A DNA stretch of 64,000 bases from Planctomycetota bacterium (GTDB lineage: Bacteria; Planctomycetota; Phycisphaerae; Phycisphaerales; Zrk34), in assembly GCA_016125255.1 (NCBI GenBank), contig WGMD01000002.1:186001-250000 (forward strand), given 5' to 3'. Both the position numbers and the translations under genes were made by a program. Every line of letters begins with the position of its first letter. Positions within the stretch are counted from its first letter, which is position 1. This document shows, in pieces, positions 42,642 through 49,750 of the stretch. The notes beneath the pieces are model-generated. The model searched no databases, had not been told where the DNA came from, and was given only the letters and a program-made list of their open reading frames with translations.

Positions 42642-42666
42642 CCGTTTAGCGACGCCGCTTGCGGCG
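42642..42666 (+). repeat. 25-nt GC hairpin repeat (family B), copy 2
   Basis: CCGTTTAGCGACGCCG plus CTTGCGGCG, in the 35-base gap between the FG-GAP and ComF genes. One base differs from copy 1. Confidence 0.7.
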
Positions 42667-42674
42667 TGTGTCTC

Positions 42675-43862
42675 TCACGGCTTCTGCATCGCCGTCTTGT
42701 TCCAATAGATCACCACATTCTTCGTCCCCCGCCCCGCCGCGATGATGTCCGTCTTCCCGTCGCCGTCCAGGTCAGCGACTTTCAGATCTTCGCACGCCAT
42801 CGTGTTGTCGTCGATCGTAAAAGGCGTCCATTTCCCGGCGTTTTCGTCGGGAATGTACATGCGGATGCCGACCTTGTCGTCCGCGTTGGGATTGCGCCAT
42901 CCGACAATCACCTGCGGCACTTTCATGCCCAGCAAATCCGCCGCCGCCAGCGCATGACCCTCCGCCAGCGTCTCGTCGAGCACGCGCCGCGGCGGCGGCG
43001 ACGCGGCATTGTCCGGCCCCGCCTGCACCGCCACGCGATTGCCGTGCATCGGCTCGATCGTCGCGAGCACCGCCCAACCCGGCGTCAAGCTCAACCGAAC
43101 CTCCCCCGCCGCGTCCGACATCCCCGGCAGATGATCCAGCGCGAATCCCCCGTTCTCCATCGCCCCCGGCGACAAGCCCTCCTTGCCCGCCACGAAAATC
43201 GCCTCCGGTCCCGCCGGCGGATGCACCACGTCGAAGTTATGCGTCATGTGTGACGCCGTATCGTAAAACGCGCTGGACCACTGGGCCGTCGGATCACTCA
43301 AATCCGCCGGCGGCGTGAGCACCTCCAATCGCACCGGCTTCCCCTCGCCCCCCTTGTTGCCCACGCCATGCAGCGGCAGCACCACCAGAACGTACCGATC
43401 GCCGATGTTCACCCAATGCATCCGATGCGTCGTCGGATCGTGCGGCTCGATCCGCACGGATTGCCACTTCTGCGTCGGGTCCTCCGGGCGAATCAGGTAG
43501 AAGATCGCCCCGCTCTTGTCGCGATCGCTTGTCTCCCCGGGGTTCCACTGCGCCCCGACGGCGACTTCGACCTTGCCGTCGCCGTTGATGTCGCGCGCCG
43601 CGATGCACACGTTGTCGCGCTCGGTGAGATTCTCCGCCATCACCGACTTCTTCCAGTCCGGATTGTGATACCACACGATCTGCTTCGCATCCGCCAGCAG
43701 CACATCCGGCTTCCCGTCGCCGTCCACATCCCCGATCGCCAGCCCGTACCCGATGCTGATCGCCGGGTCGATCGTCTGCGGCTCGAACTTGGGCTGCGGG
43801 GGGTCGGCCAAGGCGCTCGAAACGAACAATCCACCGGCGACGATGCATATGAACTTCTTCAT
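42675..43862 (-). CDS. Exported FG-GAP/VCBS repeat protein
   Basis: A 395-residue secreted beta-propeller protein. A signal peptide (FICIVAGGLFVSSALA) is followed by FG-GAP-type repeats with calcium-binding cores DVDGDGKPDV, DINGDGKVEV and DLDGDGKTDI. Related propellers occur in planctomycete carbohydrate-active or lyase-like proteins, but no catalytic motif is evident. The ATG overlaps the arfB stop by 4 bases (ATGA), an odd pairing of a ribosome-rescue factor and a secreted protein that may be fortuitous. Confidence 0.9.
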   Translation of the reverse strand: MKKFICIVAGGLFVSSALADPPQPKFEPQTIDPAISIGYGLAIGDVDGDGKPDVLLADAKQIVWYHNPDWKKSVMAENLTERDNVCIAARDINGDGKVEVAVGAQWNPGETSDRDKSGAIFYLIRPEDPTQKWQSVRIEPHDPTTHRMHWVNIGDRYVLVVLPLHGVGNKGGEGKPVRLEVLTPPADLSDPTAQWSSAFYDTASHMTHNFDVVHPPAGPEAIFVAGKEGLSPGAMENGGFALDHLPGMSDAAGEVRLSLTPGWAVLATIEPMHGNRVAVQAGPDNAASPPPRRVLDETLAEGHALAAADLLGMKVPQVIVGWRNPNADDKVGIRMYIPDENAGKWTPFTIDDNTMACEDLKVADLDGDGKTDIIAAGRGTKNVVIYWNKTAMQKP

Positions 43863-44299
43863 GATGACTCTCCTGACCGCCGGCGTTTGATATCCGAGCG
43901 GCGTTTTTTTTCAGTGAGGCGACGCTCGACCGATCCCTTCGTGGGCCTGGTCTTGCGTCGGACCTTCGGGCGCGTCGTGGCCTGCACCAACAGCTCGCGC
44001 AGCTTGTCGATGCACGCCTGTCGATTCGCCCGCTGCGAGCGCGACGCGTCGGCGCTGAGGATCAGGCGGCTGTCTTCGGTGACGCTCCGGCAGGCCAGGC
44101 GCACAAGTCGGCGCAGCATCCAAGGTTCCAGATGCGCCGCCAGGTCGTCGAGCCCGATGCTCAACTGCGCTTTGGAGTTGATCTTATTGACGTTCTGCCC
44201 GCCCGGTCCCCGGCTCCGCGCGAAGGTGAAGGTCATGAGGTTCATCGGCAGGCGCAGCGCGCCGACGTCGAGCGTGGATGGACCGACTGAAAATTCCAT
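43859..44299 (-). CDS. arfB: Peptidyl-tRNA hydrolase ArfB (ribosome rescue)
   Basis: A 146-residue class I release-factor-like protein that frees stalled ribosomes. The catalytic GGQ is in FARSRGPGGQNVNKINSKAQL-type context (key residues G-G-Q then N-V-N-K). The C-terminus is a Lys/Arg-rich tail (TRPKVRRKTRPTKGS; EKKRRSDIKRRR) that in ArfB enters the mRNA channel. ATG 44299 has GGGAAA upstream and gives normal ArfB length; an upstream ATG at 44347 would run through the palindrome of the divergent tetR promoter. Confidence 0.93.
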   Translation of the reverse strand: MEFSVGPSTLDVGALRLPMNLMTFTFARSRGPGGQNVNKINSKAQLSIGLDDLAAHLEPWMLRRLVRLACRSVTEDSRLILSADASRSQRANRQACIDKLRELLVQATTRPKVRRKTRPTKGSVERRLTEKKRRSDIKRRRSGESS

Positions 44300-44326
44300 G
44301 CGCAAAGTTTCCCACAACCCCTTGTA

Positions 44327-44349
44327 TTTTGCGAGCGATTGTCGCAAAA
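44327..44349. promoter_or_regulatory. Perfect palindrome TTTTGCGA-7-TCGCAAAA, probable TetR operator
   Basis: Two 8-base arms separated by 7 bases (23 bp in all) lie in the 79-base gap between arfB and the divergent tetR gene, 30 bases before the tetR start. This is the usual size and place of an autoregulatory TetR-family operator and would cover both promoters. Confidence 0.65.
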
Positions 44350-44378
44350 TGACGCTCGTTCACAAGGAGGTGAACATC

Positions 44379-45095
44379 ATGCACGCAAACGAAACGGATT
44401 CGACTCCCAGCGTCCCCCTCGAAATTCACACCCGCTCGACCGATGAGCTTGCCCCGATGCCGGTGCGCCCCGTCGTCGCGGAGGTGACCGACGCGCCCGC
44501 CCAAACGCCCGCGCCCAACAGCCCCGTCACCGGGTTCCTGAGCCGGGAGCAGATTCTCGAAGCCGTCGAGTTCTGCTTCGATCAGACGGGCTACGACGGC
44601 GTGACGATCCGGGCGATCGCCAAACAGCTTGGCTGCTCCGTCGGGTCGATCTACCGCTACTTCACCGACAAGCGCGATCTCTTGCGGGCCTGCGCCGCGC
44701 GGGTGTTCTCGCCGGTCGTGCGCTATGTGCAGGCCGACGCCGTGCGGATCGACGAATCGATCCAGATGTATGTGCAACTGGCGCAGCGGCACGCGCAGCT
44801 TTACCGTCTGATGTTCTGGCTCGAGTCGGCGGACGAACCGGACCATCCGCGGACGCCGGAGACGATTCTGGCGATTCTGGACGGGTGGACGAGTCTGCTC
44901 GGCGACGCCGGGGCCGCCCGCCGCTGCTGGGCCCAGGTGCACGGGCAGCTCATGCTCGGCGGGGACCTCGACGCCGTCGAAGCCAGTGTGTCCCTCCCGC
45001 CGCGCCCCGAAATTCAGATCGTCCCCTCGCTTTCCGACGAAACCGAAACGCAGGTGCACGTCGATTTCGAAGGCGAGGATGTGACGATGCTATGA
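44379..45095 (+). CDS. TetR-family transcriptional regulator
   Basis: A 238-residue repressor-type protein. A Pro-rich N-terminal extension of about 55 residues precedes the TetR helix-turn-helix (ILEAVEFCFDQTGYDGVTI; AKQLGCSVGSIYRYFTDKRDLL). The C-terminal ligand domain is divergent, and an acidic tail follows. The very strong Shine-Dalgarno AGGAGGTGA precedes ATG 44379. A perfect palindrome just upstream suggests autoregulation. The ligand and targets are unknown; the DedA-like gene downstream may be one. Confidence 0.92.
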   Translation: MHANETDSTPSVPLEIHTRSTDELAPMPVRPVVAEVTDAPAQTPAPNSPVTGFLSREQILEAVEFCFDQTGYDGVTIRAIAKQLGCSVGSIYRYFTDKRDLLRACAARVFSPVVRYVQADAVRIDESIQMYVQLAQRHAQLYRLMFWLESADEPDHPRTPETILAILDGWTSLLGDAGAARRCWAQVHGQLMLGGDLDAVEASVSLPPRPEIQIVPSLSDETETQVHVDFEGEDVTML

Positions 45096-45102
45096 GCGTT
45101 TT

Positions 45103-45236
45103 GCCCCCCGCCCTTGAGGGCGGGGTTGGGGGCGGGTGAATCGCATCAGTTGGTTCCGCATCCGTTTCGATGCGGACGCGGTCGTGGGCTGATAGGATTC
45201 ACCCCCACCCAACCTCCCCCTCGAATGGGGAGGGGT
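45103..45236. repeat. Structured repeat element of about 134 nt between tetR and the DedA-like gene
   Basis: Outer arms (GCCCCCCGCCCTTGAGGGCG and GGTTGGGGGCGGGTGAAT against ATTCACCCCCACCCAACC and CTCCCC...GGGGAGGGG) pair over long distance and also form local stems. The centre has a CCGCATC/GATGCGG hairpin. It resembles the widespread CCCTCTCCC-type palindromes and is non-coding here. Confidence 0.65.
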
Positions 45237-45242
45237 CAAGGC

Positions 45243-45902
45243 ATGAACGATCACCCCGAAATCACGCCCGACGATCGCGCTTCCGCCGAGTCGGCGGTCG
45301 TCGTCTCACGCTGGGCTTTGCATCGGCATCTGTACGACTGGGTGCTTTCGTTCGCGCATCGCCCGCATGCGACGACGGTGCTGTTCCTGTTGAGTTTCGC
45401 CGAGTCGAGCTTCTTCCCGATTCCGCCGGATGTGTTGCTCGCGCCTTTGTGTCTGGGTCATCGCAGAAAGTCGCTGTGGTTCGCCACGGTGACGACGGTG
45501 GGCAGCGTGCTGGGCGGGGTGGGCGGGTACGCAATCGGGCATTTCGTCGGCCCGCCGGTGGTGGAATGGATGTACACCTGGGTGCCGGGTTTTTCGCCGC
45601 ACGAGTTTGAGCGCGTGCAAAGCTGGTACGAGCATTGGGGCGTGTGGGTGCTGTTCGCCGCGGCGTTCACGCCGATTCCGTTCAAGGTGTTCACCATCGC
45701 CGGCGGCGTGTTCGCCCAGCCGCTGGGTCTGTTCGTCGGCGTGTCGCTGATCGGGCGCGCGATGCGCTTCTTCATGGTGGCGGGACTCTTCTACTGGATC
45801 GGCCCCAAGGCGCTGCCGTTCATCGATAAGTATTTCAACTGGCTGTGCCTGGCCTTCGTCGCACTGCTTGTCGCGGGGTTTGCGATTATCAAAATGCTTT
45901 GA
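45243..45902 (+). CDS. DedA/YqaA-like inner-membrane protein
   Basis: A 219-residue membrane protein of the SNARE-associated/VTT family. Motifs include FLLSFAESSFFPIPPDVLLAP, a Gly-rich membrane segment (TTVGSVLGGVGGYAIGHFVG) and FAAAFTPIPFKVFTIAGGVF, the conserved re-entrant region of this family. About five hydrophobic segments are present. DedA-type proteins act in lipid scrambling and envelope homeostasis. ATG 45243 lies close behind GGAGG within the repeat element. Confidence 0.93.
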   Translation: MNDHPEITPDDRASAESAVVVSRWALHRHLYDWVLSFAHRPHATTVLFLLSFAESSFFPIPPDVLLAPLCLGHRRKSLWFATVTTVGSVLGGVGGYAIGHFVGPPVVEWMYTWVPGFSPHEFERVQSWYEHWGVWVLFAAAFTPIPFKVFTIAGGVFAQPLGLFVGVSLIGRAMRFFMVAGLFYWIGPKALPFIDKYFNWLCLAFVALLVAGFAIIKML

Positions 45903-46235
45903 AGGTGTCAGGCGTCAGCGGTCAGGCGTCAGCCAGAAGGGCCCCCCTGTCTTTGCTGACCACGGACCGCTGACGGCTTCGGCCTCAAGTCGCGTCGCCC
46001 GCATGACCGATGTTCAAAATAGGCCGCATCGCTCGGGTTGTTCGAGAGGTTTCGATGCAGCGGGACTGCCGACGGCCAGACATCTTTGTCGCTCCGCCAA
46101 CGCGTTGCTTACGTTGACATAAAGCACCGTCTCGCGCACCCCGCCGCATCCAACCCTCTCGTTTTCCGCCCGCCGCGGCCTTTTTTGAGGCGCCGGGACG
46201 GGTGAAAATAATTTCTCAAATCCGGTGCCGATAAC
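45903..46235. other. Gene-free stretch before the ncRNA promoter
   Basis: It begins with a word repeat (GTCAGGCGTCAGCGGTCAGG at 45906-45935, with its complement at 45958-45975), which may end the DedA transcript. The remainder has no recognisable gene on either strand. Confidence 0.6.
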
Positions 46236-46264
46236 TTGACAGCCGTCCGGCCCCGTGCTAAATT
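46236..46264 (+). promoter_or_regulatory. Consensus sigma-70 promoter of the structured RNA
   Basis: TTGACA (46236-46241), a 17-base spacer, TAAATT (46259-46264). It is the best housekeeping promoter in the window and is not followed by any open reading frame. Expected transcription start is about 46271. Confidence 0.8.
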
Positions 46265-46270
46265 ACATCC

Positions 46271-46852
46271 TGCCTTGGGAGAGGCGCACTTCGATACGGA
46301 CGGCCTGCGGGTCGGACGGTTAACTAAAACATAGACCTTTATGGTCACGCGCGTTTGACACCCGTTGCAATGGTCATTCGCCGAACGAGCCCGTTGACCG
46401 GTCGATGGTTTGACCCATCGCTGGTGAAAATATCCGGTGAAATACCGGAGAGAACCCGTTCATGGTGAACGGACCTGTTCGTCGGAGTTGGACTTTGAGA
46501 CTTGTCGGAGCTGGATTGTGAGACACGGTTGGAAAAGGTGAACCTCGGCCCGGCTTCAAGAATGAGACCTGGAAGTCGGACCACCGGACGGAGGATCGTG
46601 AGACGGCAGGAATGGAGACCACAGGCAGGAGAGTGCCTATAGCCGCCCAGGGGCCTGAGATACCCCGAAGCGGCGCGGATGAGGAGAACCGTCGGTCCGG
46701 AGGAAGTCGAGCGTTCAGGAGCCCTCACCCTGACGCCCGATCGGACACGACGGCTGACCCGGCCTGAGAACCCGGGTCGCTCACGCGAGTGAGTGTGAAT
46801 GAGATGTGAGGGCTGAAGACCGGACCAGACGTGGTGTGTGGCCCGGTTTTTT
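46271..46852 (+). ncRNA. Large structured noncoding RNA, about 580 nt, class unknown
   Basis: The transcript unit has a consensus promoter and an intrinsic terminator but no plausible coding frame. Hairpins with perfect or near-perfect stems occur throughout: CGATGG/CCATCG (46403-46420), TCCGGT/ACCGGA (46433-46449), CCGTTCA/TGAACGG (46456-46472), AGGCA/TGCCT (46623-46638), GCCGC/GCGGC enclosing GGGG/CCCC (46642-46674), GACCCGG/CCGGGTC (46756-46778) and CTCAC-GCGA-GTGAG with a GNRA loop (46780-46793). AGCCCTCAC (46720-46728), in the loop of GCGTTCAGG/CCTGACGC, matches GTGAGGGCT (46806-46814) perfectly, a probable pseudoknot. Two 20-mers of type TCGGAGYTGGAYTKTGAGAC (46482 and 46505) repeat in tandem, and GAGAC recurs. 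It lacks the conserved sequences of RNase P RNA and tmRNA. I cannot assign it to OLE, GOLLD, ROOL or another known class by eye. Confidence 0.75.
46819..46852 (+). terminator. Intrinsic terminator of the structured RNA
   Basis: ACCGGACCA pairs with TGGCCCGGT (one mismatch), followed by six T (46847-46852). Confidence 0.85.
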
Positions 46853-46881
46853 CATGCGCGGAAAATGCGGAATACGGTGTG

Positions 46882-46906
46882 CCGTTCAGCGACGCCGCTC
46901 GCGGCG
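46882..46906 (+). repeat. 25-nt GC hairpin repeat (family B), copy 3
   Basis: CCGTTCAGCGACGCCG plus CTCGCGGCG, between the RNA terminator and the exporter gene stop. One base differs from copy 1. Confidence 0.7.
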
Positions 46907-46928
46907 GGCTCCGGGTTGCGGCCGTGCT

Positions 46929-48035
46929 TCAATGGGCGAACAAGAGCGCTGCGATGCCCGAGAGAATCACCACGCCCGCGCTGAGGACGGGCGCCCGGCG
47001 GGAGAACCATGAGAAGCGGCTGGTCGAACCCAGTTTGCTGATTCCCGCCACGACGATCAGGCCGATGCCCACCAGCGCCAGGGCCAGTCCCAGACTGAAG
47101 CCCAGCACGGTGAACATGCCCATGCCGACGCGCCCCACGCTCAGCGCCAGCAGCATCACCGTCACGGAAGCGGGACAGGGAATCATGCCCCCCGCCGCTC
47201 CGAAGGCGACGATCTGCCCAAGCGACGGCCGCTCCCCGCGACGCACATACTCCGGCAGCGTCGCCGCATGCGCCCGCGCGTGCTCGTCTTCGTCCATCAG
47301 GTCATGATCATGATGATGATGCGCGTGAGCATGGTCGTGATCGTGGTCGTGGTCATGATCGTGCGGCTCGTGCATTTCGAACGGCAGGGTGTCGCGCTGC
47401 TGTTCGCGACTCAGTTCGACGACGGCGGCGAACTCGTGGGGTTCCTGCGGCGCTTCGTTACTGAGATAAACGCCGGGATCGCCCGCTAGAGCACTCAGCG
47501 TCAGCACCTCGATTTCGCCATCGGGGCGCGTGATGTCGACGCGCGCCGTCAGTCCCGGGGCCGGCTGATCCAGCGTCAGCCGCAGGCGTTCGCCCGCGGG
47601 CGTGTCGACGATTTCAAGCCGCCCGGTCGCCAGGGGGCTGCTGACGAGTACGGGATCGGGGGCGTGATGATGATGGTGATGGTGATGGTGAGCATGGTCA
47701 TGTCCGGTCGCCCGCCGCACGCGCGGCCAGCGGCGCCAGAGCATCCAGCTCCCCAGCGCGATCACCACGACGCCGCTGCCGATTTGAAGCCAATGTGTGG
47801 CCTGATCCGTGAACGCCTCCTGCCCCAGCCACAGCGCCCCAAACGCCAGCAGAATCACGAGTATGCTGTGCGTCGTCGCCACGGAAAGCCCCAGAAGGAT
47901 CGCATCGCGCTTCGTGCCTTTGACGCCGATCAGATAGGCGGCGGTGAGCGTCTTGGCGTGACCGGGCTCCAGCGCATGCAGCGCCCCAAGCACCACCGCG
48001 GAGGGGAAATACACCAACGTCAATGAATGATCCAT
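46929..48035 (-). CDS. NicO/RcnA-family nickel-cobalt exporter with His-rich loop
   Basis: A 368-residue membrane transporter. The family motif HALEPGHAKTLTAAYLIG (metal-binding His in the first helices) and the second half (GAAGGMIPCPASVTVMLLAL) are clear. Two His-rich stretches (a run of about nine His near residue 118, and alternating HD repeats near residue 230) lie in a large cytoplasmic loop that also contains a beta-rich insert. It lies 9 bases after the metal sensor gene and is surely co-transcribed and repressed by it. The exporter should lower cytoplasmic Ni or Co. Confidence 0.93.
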   Translation of the reverse strand: MDHSLTLVYFPSAVVLGALHALEPGHAKTLTAAYLIGVKGTKRDAILLGLSVATTHSILVILLAFGALWLGQEAFTDQATHWLQIGSGVVVIALGSWMLWRRWPRVRRATGHDHAHHHHHHHHHAPDPVLVSSPLATGRLEIVDTPAGERLRLTLDQPAPGLTARVDITRPDGEIEVLTLSALAGDPGVYLSNEAPQEPHEFAAVVELSREQQRDTLPFEMHEPHDHDHDHDHDHAHAHHHHDHDLMDEDEHARAHAATLPEYVRRGERPSLGQIVAFGAAGGMIPCPASVTVMLLALSVGRVGMGMFTVLGFSLGLALALVGIGLIVVAGISKLGSTSRFSWFSRRAPVLSAGVVILSGIAALLFAH

Positions 48036-48044
48036 GTCGAACCT

Positions 48045-48344
48045 CTACAGGTATTTCGTGATCTGCTTGAACTCATCCATCGCCCGGCGCGAACCGGGGC
48101 CGGGGCGGCGCATCGTCTCGTCCAGACAATGATCGATGTGATCATGAATCAGCGTCGCCTTGGCGCTGGACACGGCCTTTTCCACGGCGTGAAGCTGCTG
48201 CGCCAGGTCCAGACACGGGCGCTGCTCCTCGATCATCGAGATGACCTTGGCCAGATGCCCGCTCACGCGCTTGAGGCGCTTGATGATCTGAGGGTGGGTC
48301 TGATGCAGATGCCCGTGATCGTGATGTTCATGCTTGTGCACCAT
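48045..48344 (-). CDS. CsoR/RcnR-family metal-sensing repressor
   Basis: A 99-residue all-helical DNA-binding repressor with a His-rich N-terminus. Aligned metal ligands are His12, Cys44, His69 and Cys73. Spacings 32, 25 and 4 match the W-X-Y-Z fingerprint, and H-C-H-C is the set reported for the nickel sensor InrS; RcnR has H-C-H-H, and CsoR uses C-H-C without the His. With a NicO exporter next door, nickel (or cobalt) is the likely effector. The operator-like sequence overlaps its own leader at 48353-48370. Confidence 0.92.
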   Translation of the reverse strand: MVHKHEHHDHGHLHQTHPQIIKRLKRVSGHLAKVISMIEEQRPCLDLAQQLHAVEKAVSSAKATLIHDHIDHCLDETMRRPGPGSRRAMDEFKQITKYL

Positions 48345-48352
48345 GCGAAAAA

Positions 48353-48370
48353 CCTATCCCCCTGGATAGG
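48353..48370. promoter_or_regulatory. Probable CsoR/RcnR-type operator with C-tract
   Basis: CCTATCC-CCCT-GGATAGG: a C5 tract flanked by AT-containing inverted arms, the operator style of RcnR and InrS. It lies 9-26 bases before the sensor start codon, so the repressor would block its own operon. Confidence 0.7.
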
Positions 48371-48405
48371 ATATGTCAAGTGCCGTGGTCATTTCCGCGA
48401 ACGAA

Positions 48406-49686
48406 TCAATTACGTTTGGGCAGCGCGGCGTCGGGCAGATCGGCGCGCAGATACGCGCGGGCCTGACTCGTCAGCCAGAGGTAGTGATCGCTGGGCAGGT
48501 CTTTTTCGTTCACGAAGCGGGTTTCACCGATGGGGGGGTCGGGGTCGCATTTGAAGATGGCGGTGCCTTCGTCGAGTTCGTCGAACATGGCGATGTAGAC
48601 GGAGCGCGCGCCGGCGGCGCGGGCGGCGACGATCTGCGACCAGAAGAATTCGCCCTTGCGGCGCGGGATCGCATCGAAAATCGCGTCCCGGCCCCGGGCT
48701 TTTTCGAGGTTGTGCCAACTGAAGCCGGGGAAGGCGACGGGCATGAAGTACAGCCCGTGCTGCTCGCACCATGCGGCGTCGCGCGACCAGTGCTTGGCAA
48801 TACGCGCGGCGACGTCGTCGGGCGTGCCATACCTTCCGGGGGACCAGGGGGAGAGGACGTCGGCTTCGCGCAGCAGATCGTGAAACATCGGGTCGTTGAC
48901 GGCGTCGGCTTTCTGATCGCGCCAGTAGAAGGGGACGCCGAGCATGACGGCGCAGCCGCCGGCGGCATCGGACTTGAAGTAGCGCACGAGCTGGCGGCAG
49001 TCGTCGAGCGTGTACGCGCGGCGATCGGCAAAGCCCACGCCCCAGAGCGCGACGAGCGGTTTGCCCCCGTGCCGCACGGTCAGCGGGCGCTCGTGCATAT
49101 GCATCGCCATCAGCTTCGCCCAGTCGTCGCGCACGCGCCCGATCTGCCCTTCGCGCAGGCCGGTCAGGTCGTACATGATCACCGCGCGGCGGCCGTGTTT
49201 GTCCGCCGCGTCGAGCGACCAACTCAGCACATCATTCATCGACGGCTCGACATGCGAATCAAGCAGCACGGGGAAACGCTGCAAAAACGCGCCGTCAATG
49301 TCGTACTGGCTCATCCATTGAAAATGCCGCTCGACGGTTTTGACATGGTGCGAGCTGAACACTTGGGCGATCGACCCGTCGGCGTGACGGAAGTCGGTGG
49401 CGTGCTTTTCATCGGCGTCGAGTTCGGCAACGTCGGGCCAGAGTTCGATGCCGCAGCTACCGGGTTTGAACCCGTGCAGACCGGCGTAGTGGACGAAGCC
49501 GAGGTTCGCGCCGTCGTCGGGGGTGCGAAACCAGCCCTGATACCCGCAGAAAATGCGGCGATCGAGGTCGGTATCGGAATGCGGCGGCGCGGGCGCGACG
49601 GGCGCGGCGTCGGCGCGCAACAGCGACGGGGTCAAGCCCATCGCGGCGAGCGCGGCGAGGAGTCGGCGTCGTGACCATTGCATCAT
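48406..49686 (-). CDS. Exported GH71/GH99-like glycoside hydrolase-type protein (cassette 2)
   Basis: A 426-residue protein with a Tat-type leader (SRRRLLAALAAMGL) and a TIM-barrel-like domain similar to GH71/GH99 proteins (IFCGYQGWFRTPDD; FLQRFPVLLD; VIMYDLTGLREGQI; VALWGVGFADRRAYT; MPVAFPGFSWHN; FFWSQIVAARAAGA; YIAMFDELDEGTAIFK). The terminal E-L-D-E-G-T block is typical. The substrate may be an alpha-mannan or other polysaccharide; this is not settled by sequence. Start ATG 49686 (MMQW) has no strong Shine-Dalgarno. It ends cassette 2. Confidence 0.82.
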   Translation of the reverse strand: MMQWSRRRLLAALAAMGLTPSLLRADAAPVAPAPPHSDTDLDRRIFCGYQGWFRTPDDGANLGFVHYAGLHGFKPGSCGIELWPDVAELDADEKHATDFRHADGSIAQVFSSHHVKTVERHFQWMSQYDIDGAFLQRFPVLLDSHVEPSMNDVLSWSLDAADKHGRRAVIMYDLTGLREGQIGRVRDDWAKLMAMHMHERPLTVRHGGKPLVALWGVGFADRRAYTLDDCRQLVRYFKSDAAGGCAVMLGVPFYWRDQKADAVNDPMFHDLLREADVLSPWSPGRYGTPDDVAARIAKHWSRDAAWCEQHGLYFMPVAFPGFSWHNLEKARGRDAIFDAIPRRKGEFFWSQIVAARAAGARSVYIAMFDELDEGTAIFKCDPDPPIGETRFVNEKDLPSDHYLWLTSQARAYLRADLPDAALPKRN

Positions 49687-49750
49687 CGATGCAAGTTTAG
49701 CGGTGCGCGGGAGGCGATGCGACCGGATCGATGCCAAGCGCAAGCGGCGA

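Noticed and set aside
43368-44378. Long upstream extension of the TetR gene (575-codon frame)
   Set aside because: It is antisense to arfB and the FG-GAP gene; a strong ribosome-binding site fixes the start at 44379.
46271-46852. RNase P RNA or tmRNA as identity of the structured RNA
   Set aside because: The conserved GAGGAAAGTC and ACAGAA blocks of RNase P are not in the right order or position, and there is no tRNA-like end or tag frame for tmRNA.
47280-47700. CATGATGATG/ATGGTGATG tandem repeats looking like a repeat array or CRISPR
   Set aside because: They are His/Asp codon runs of the nickel exporter's metal-binding loops; no spacers.
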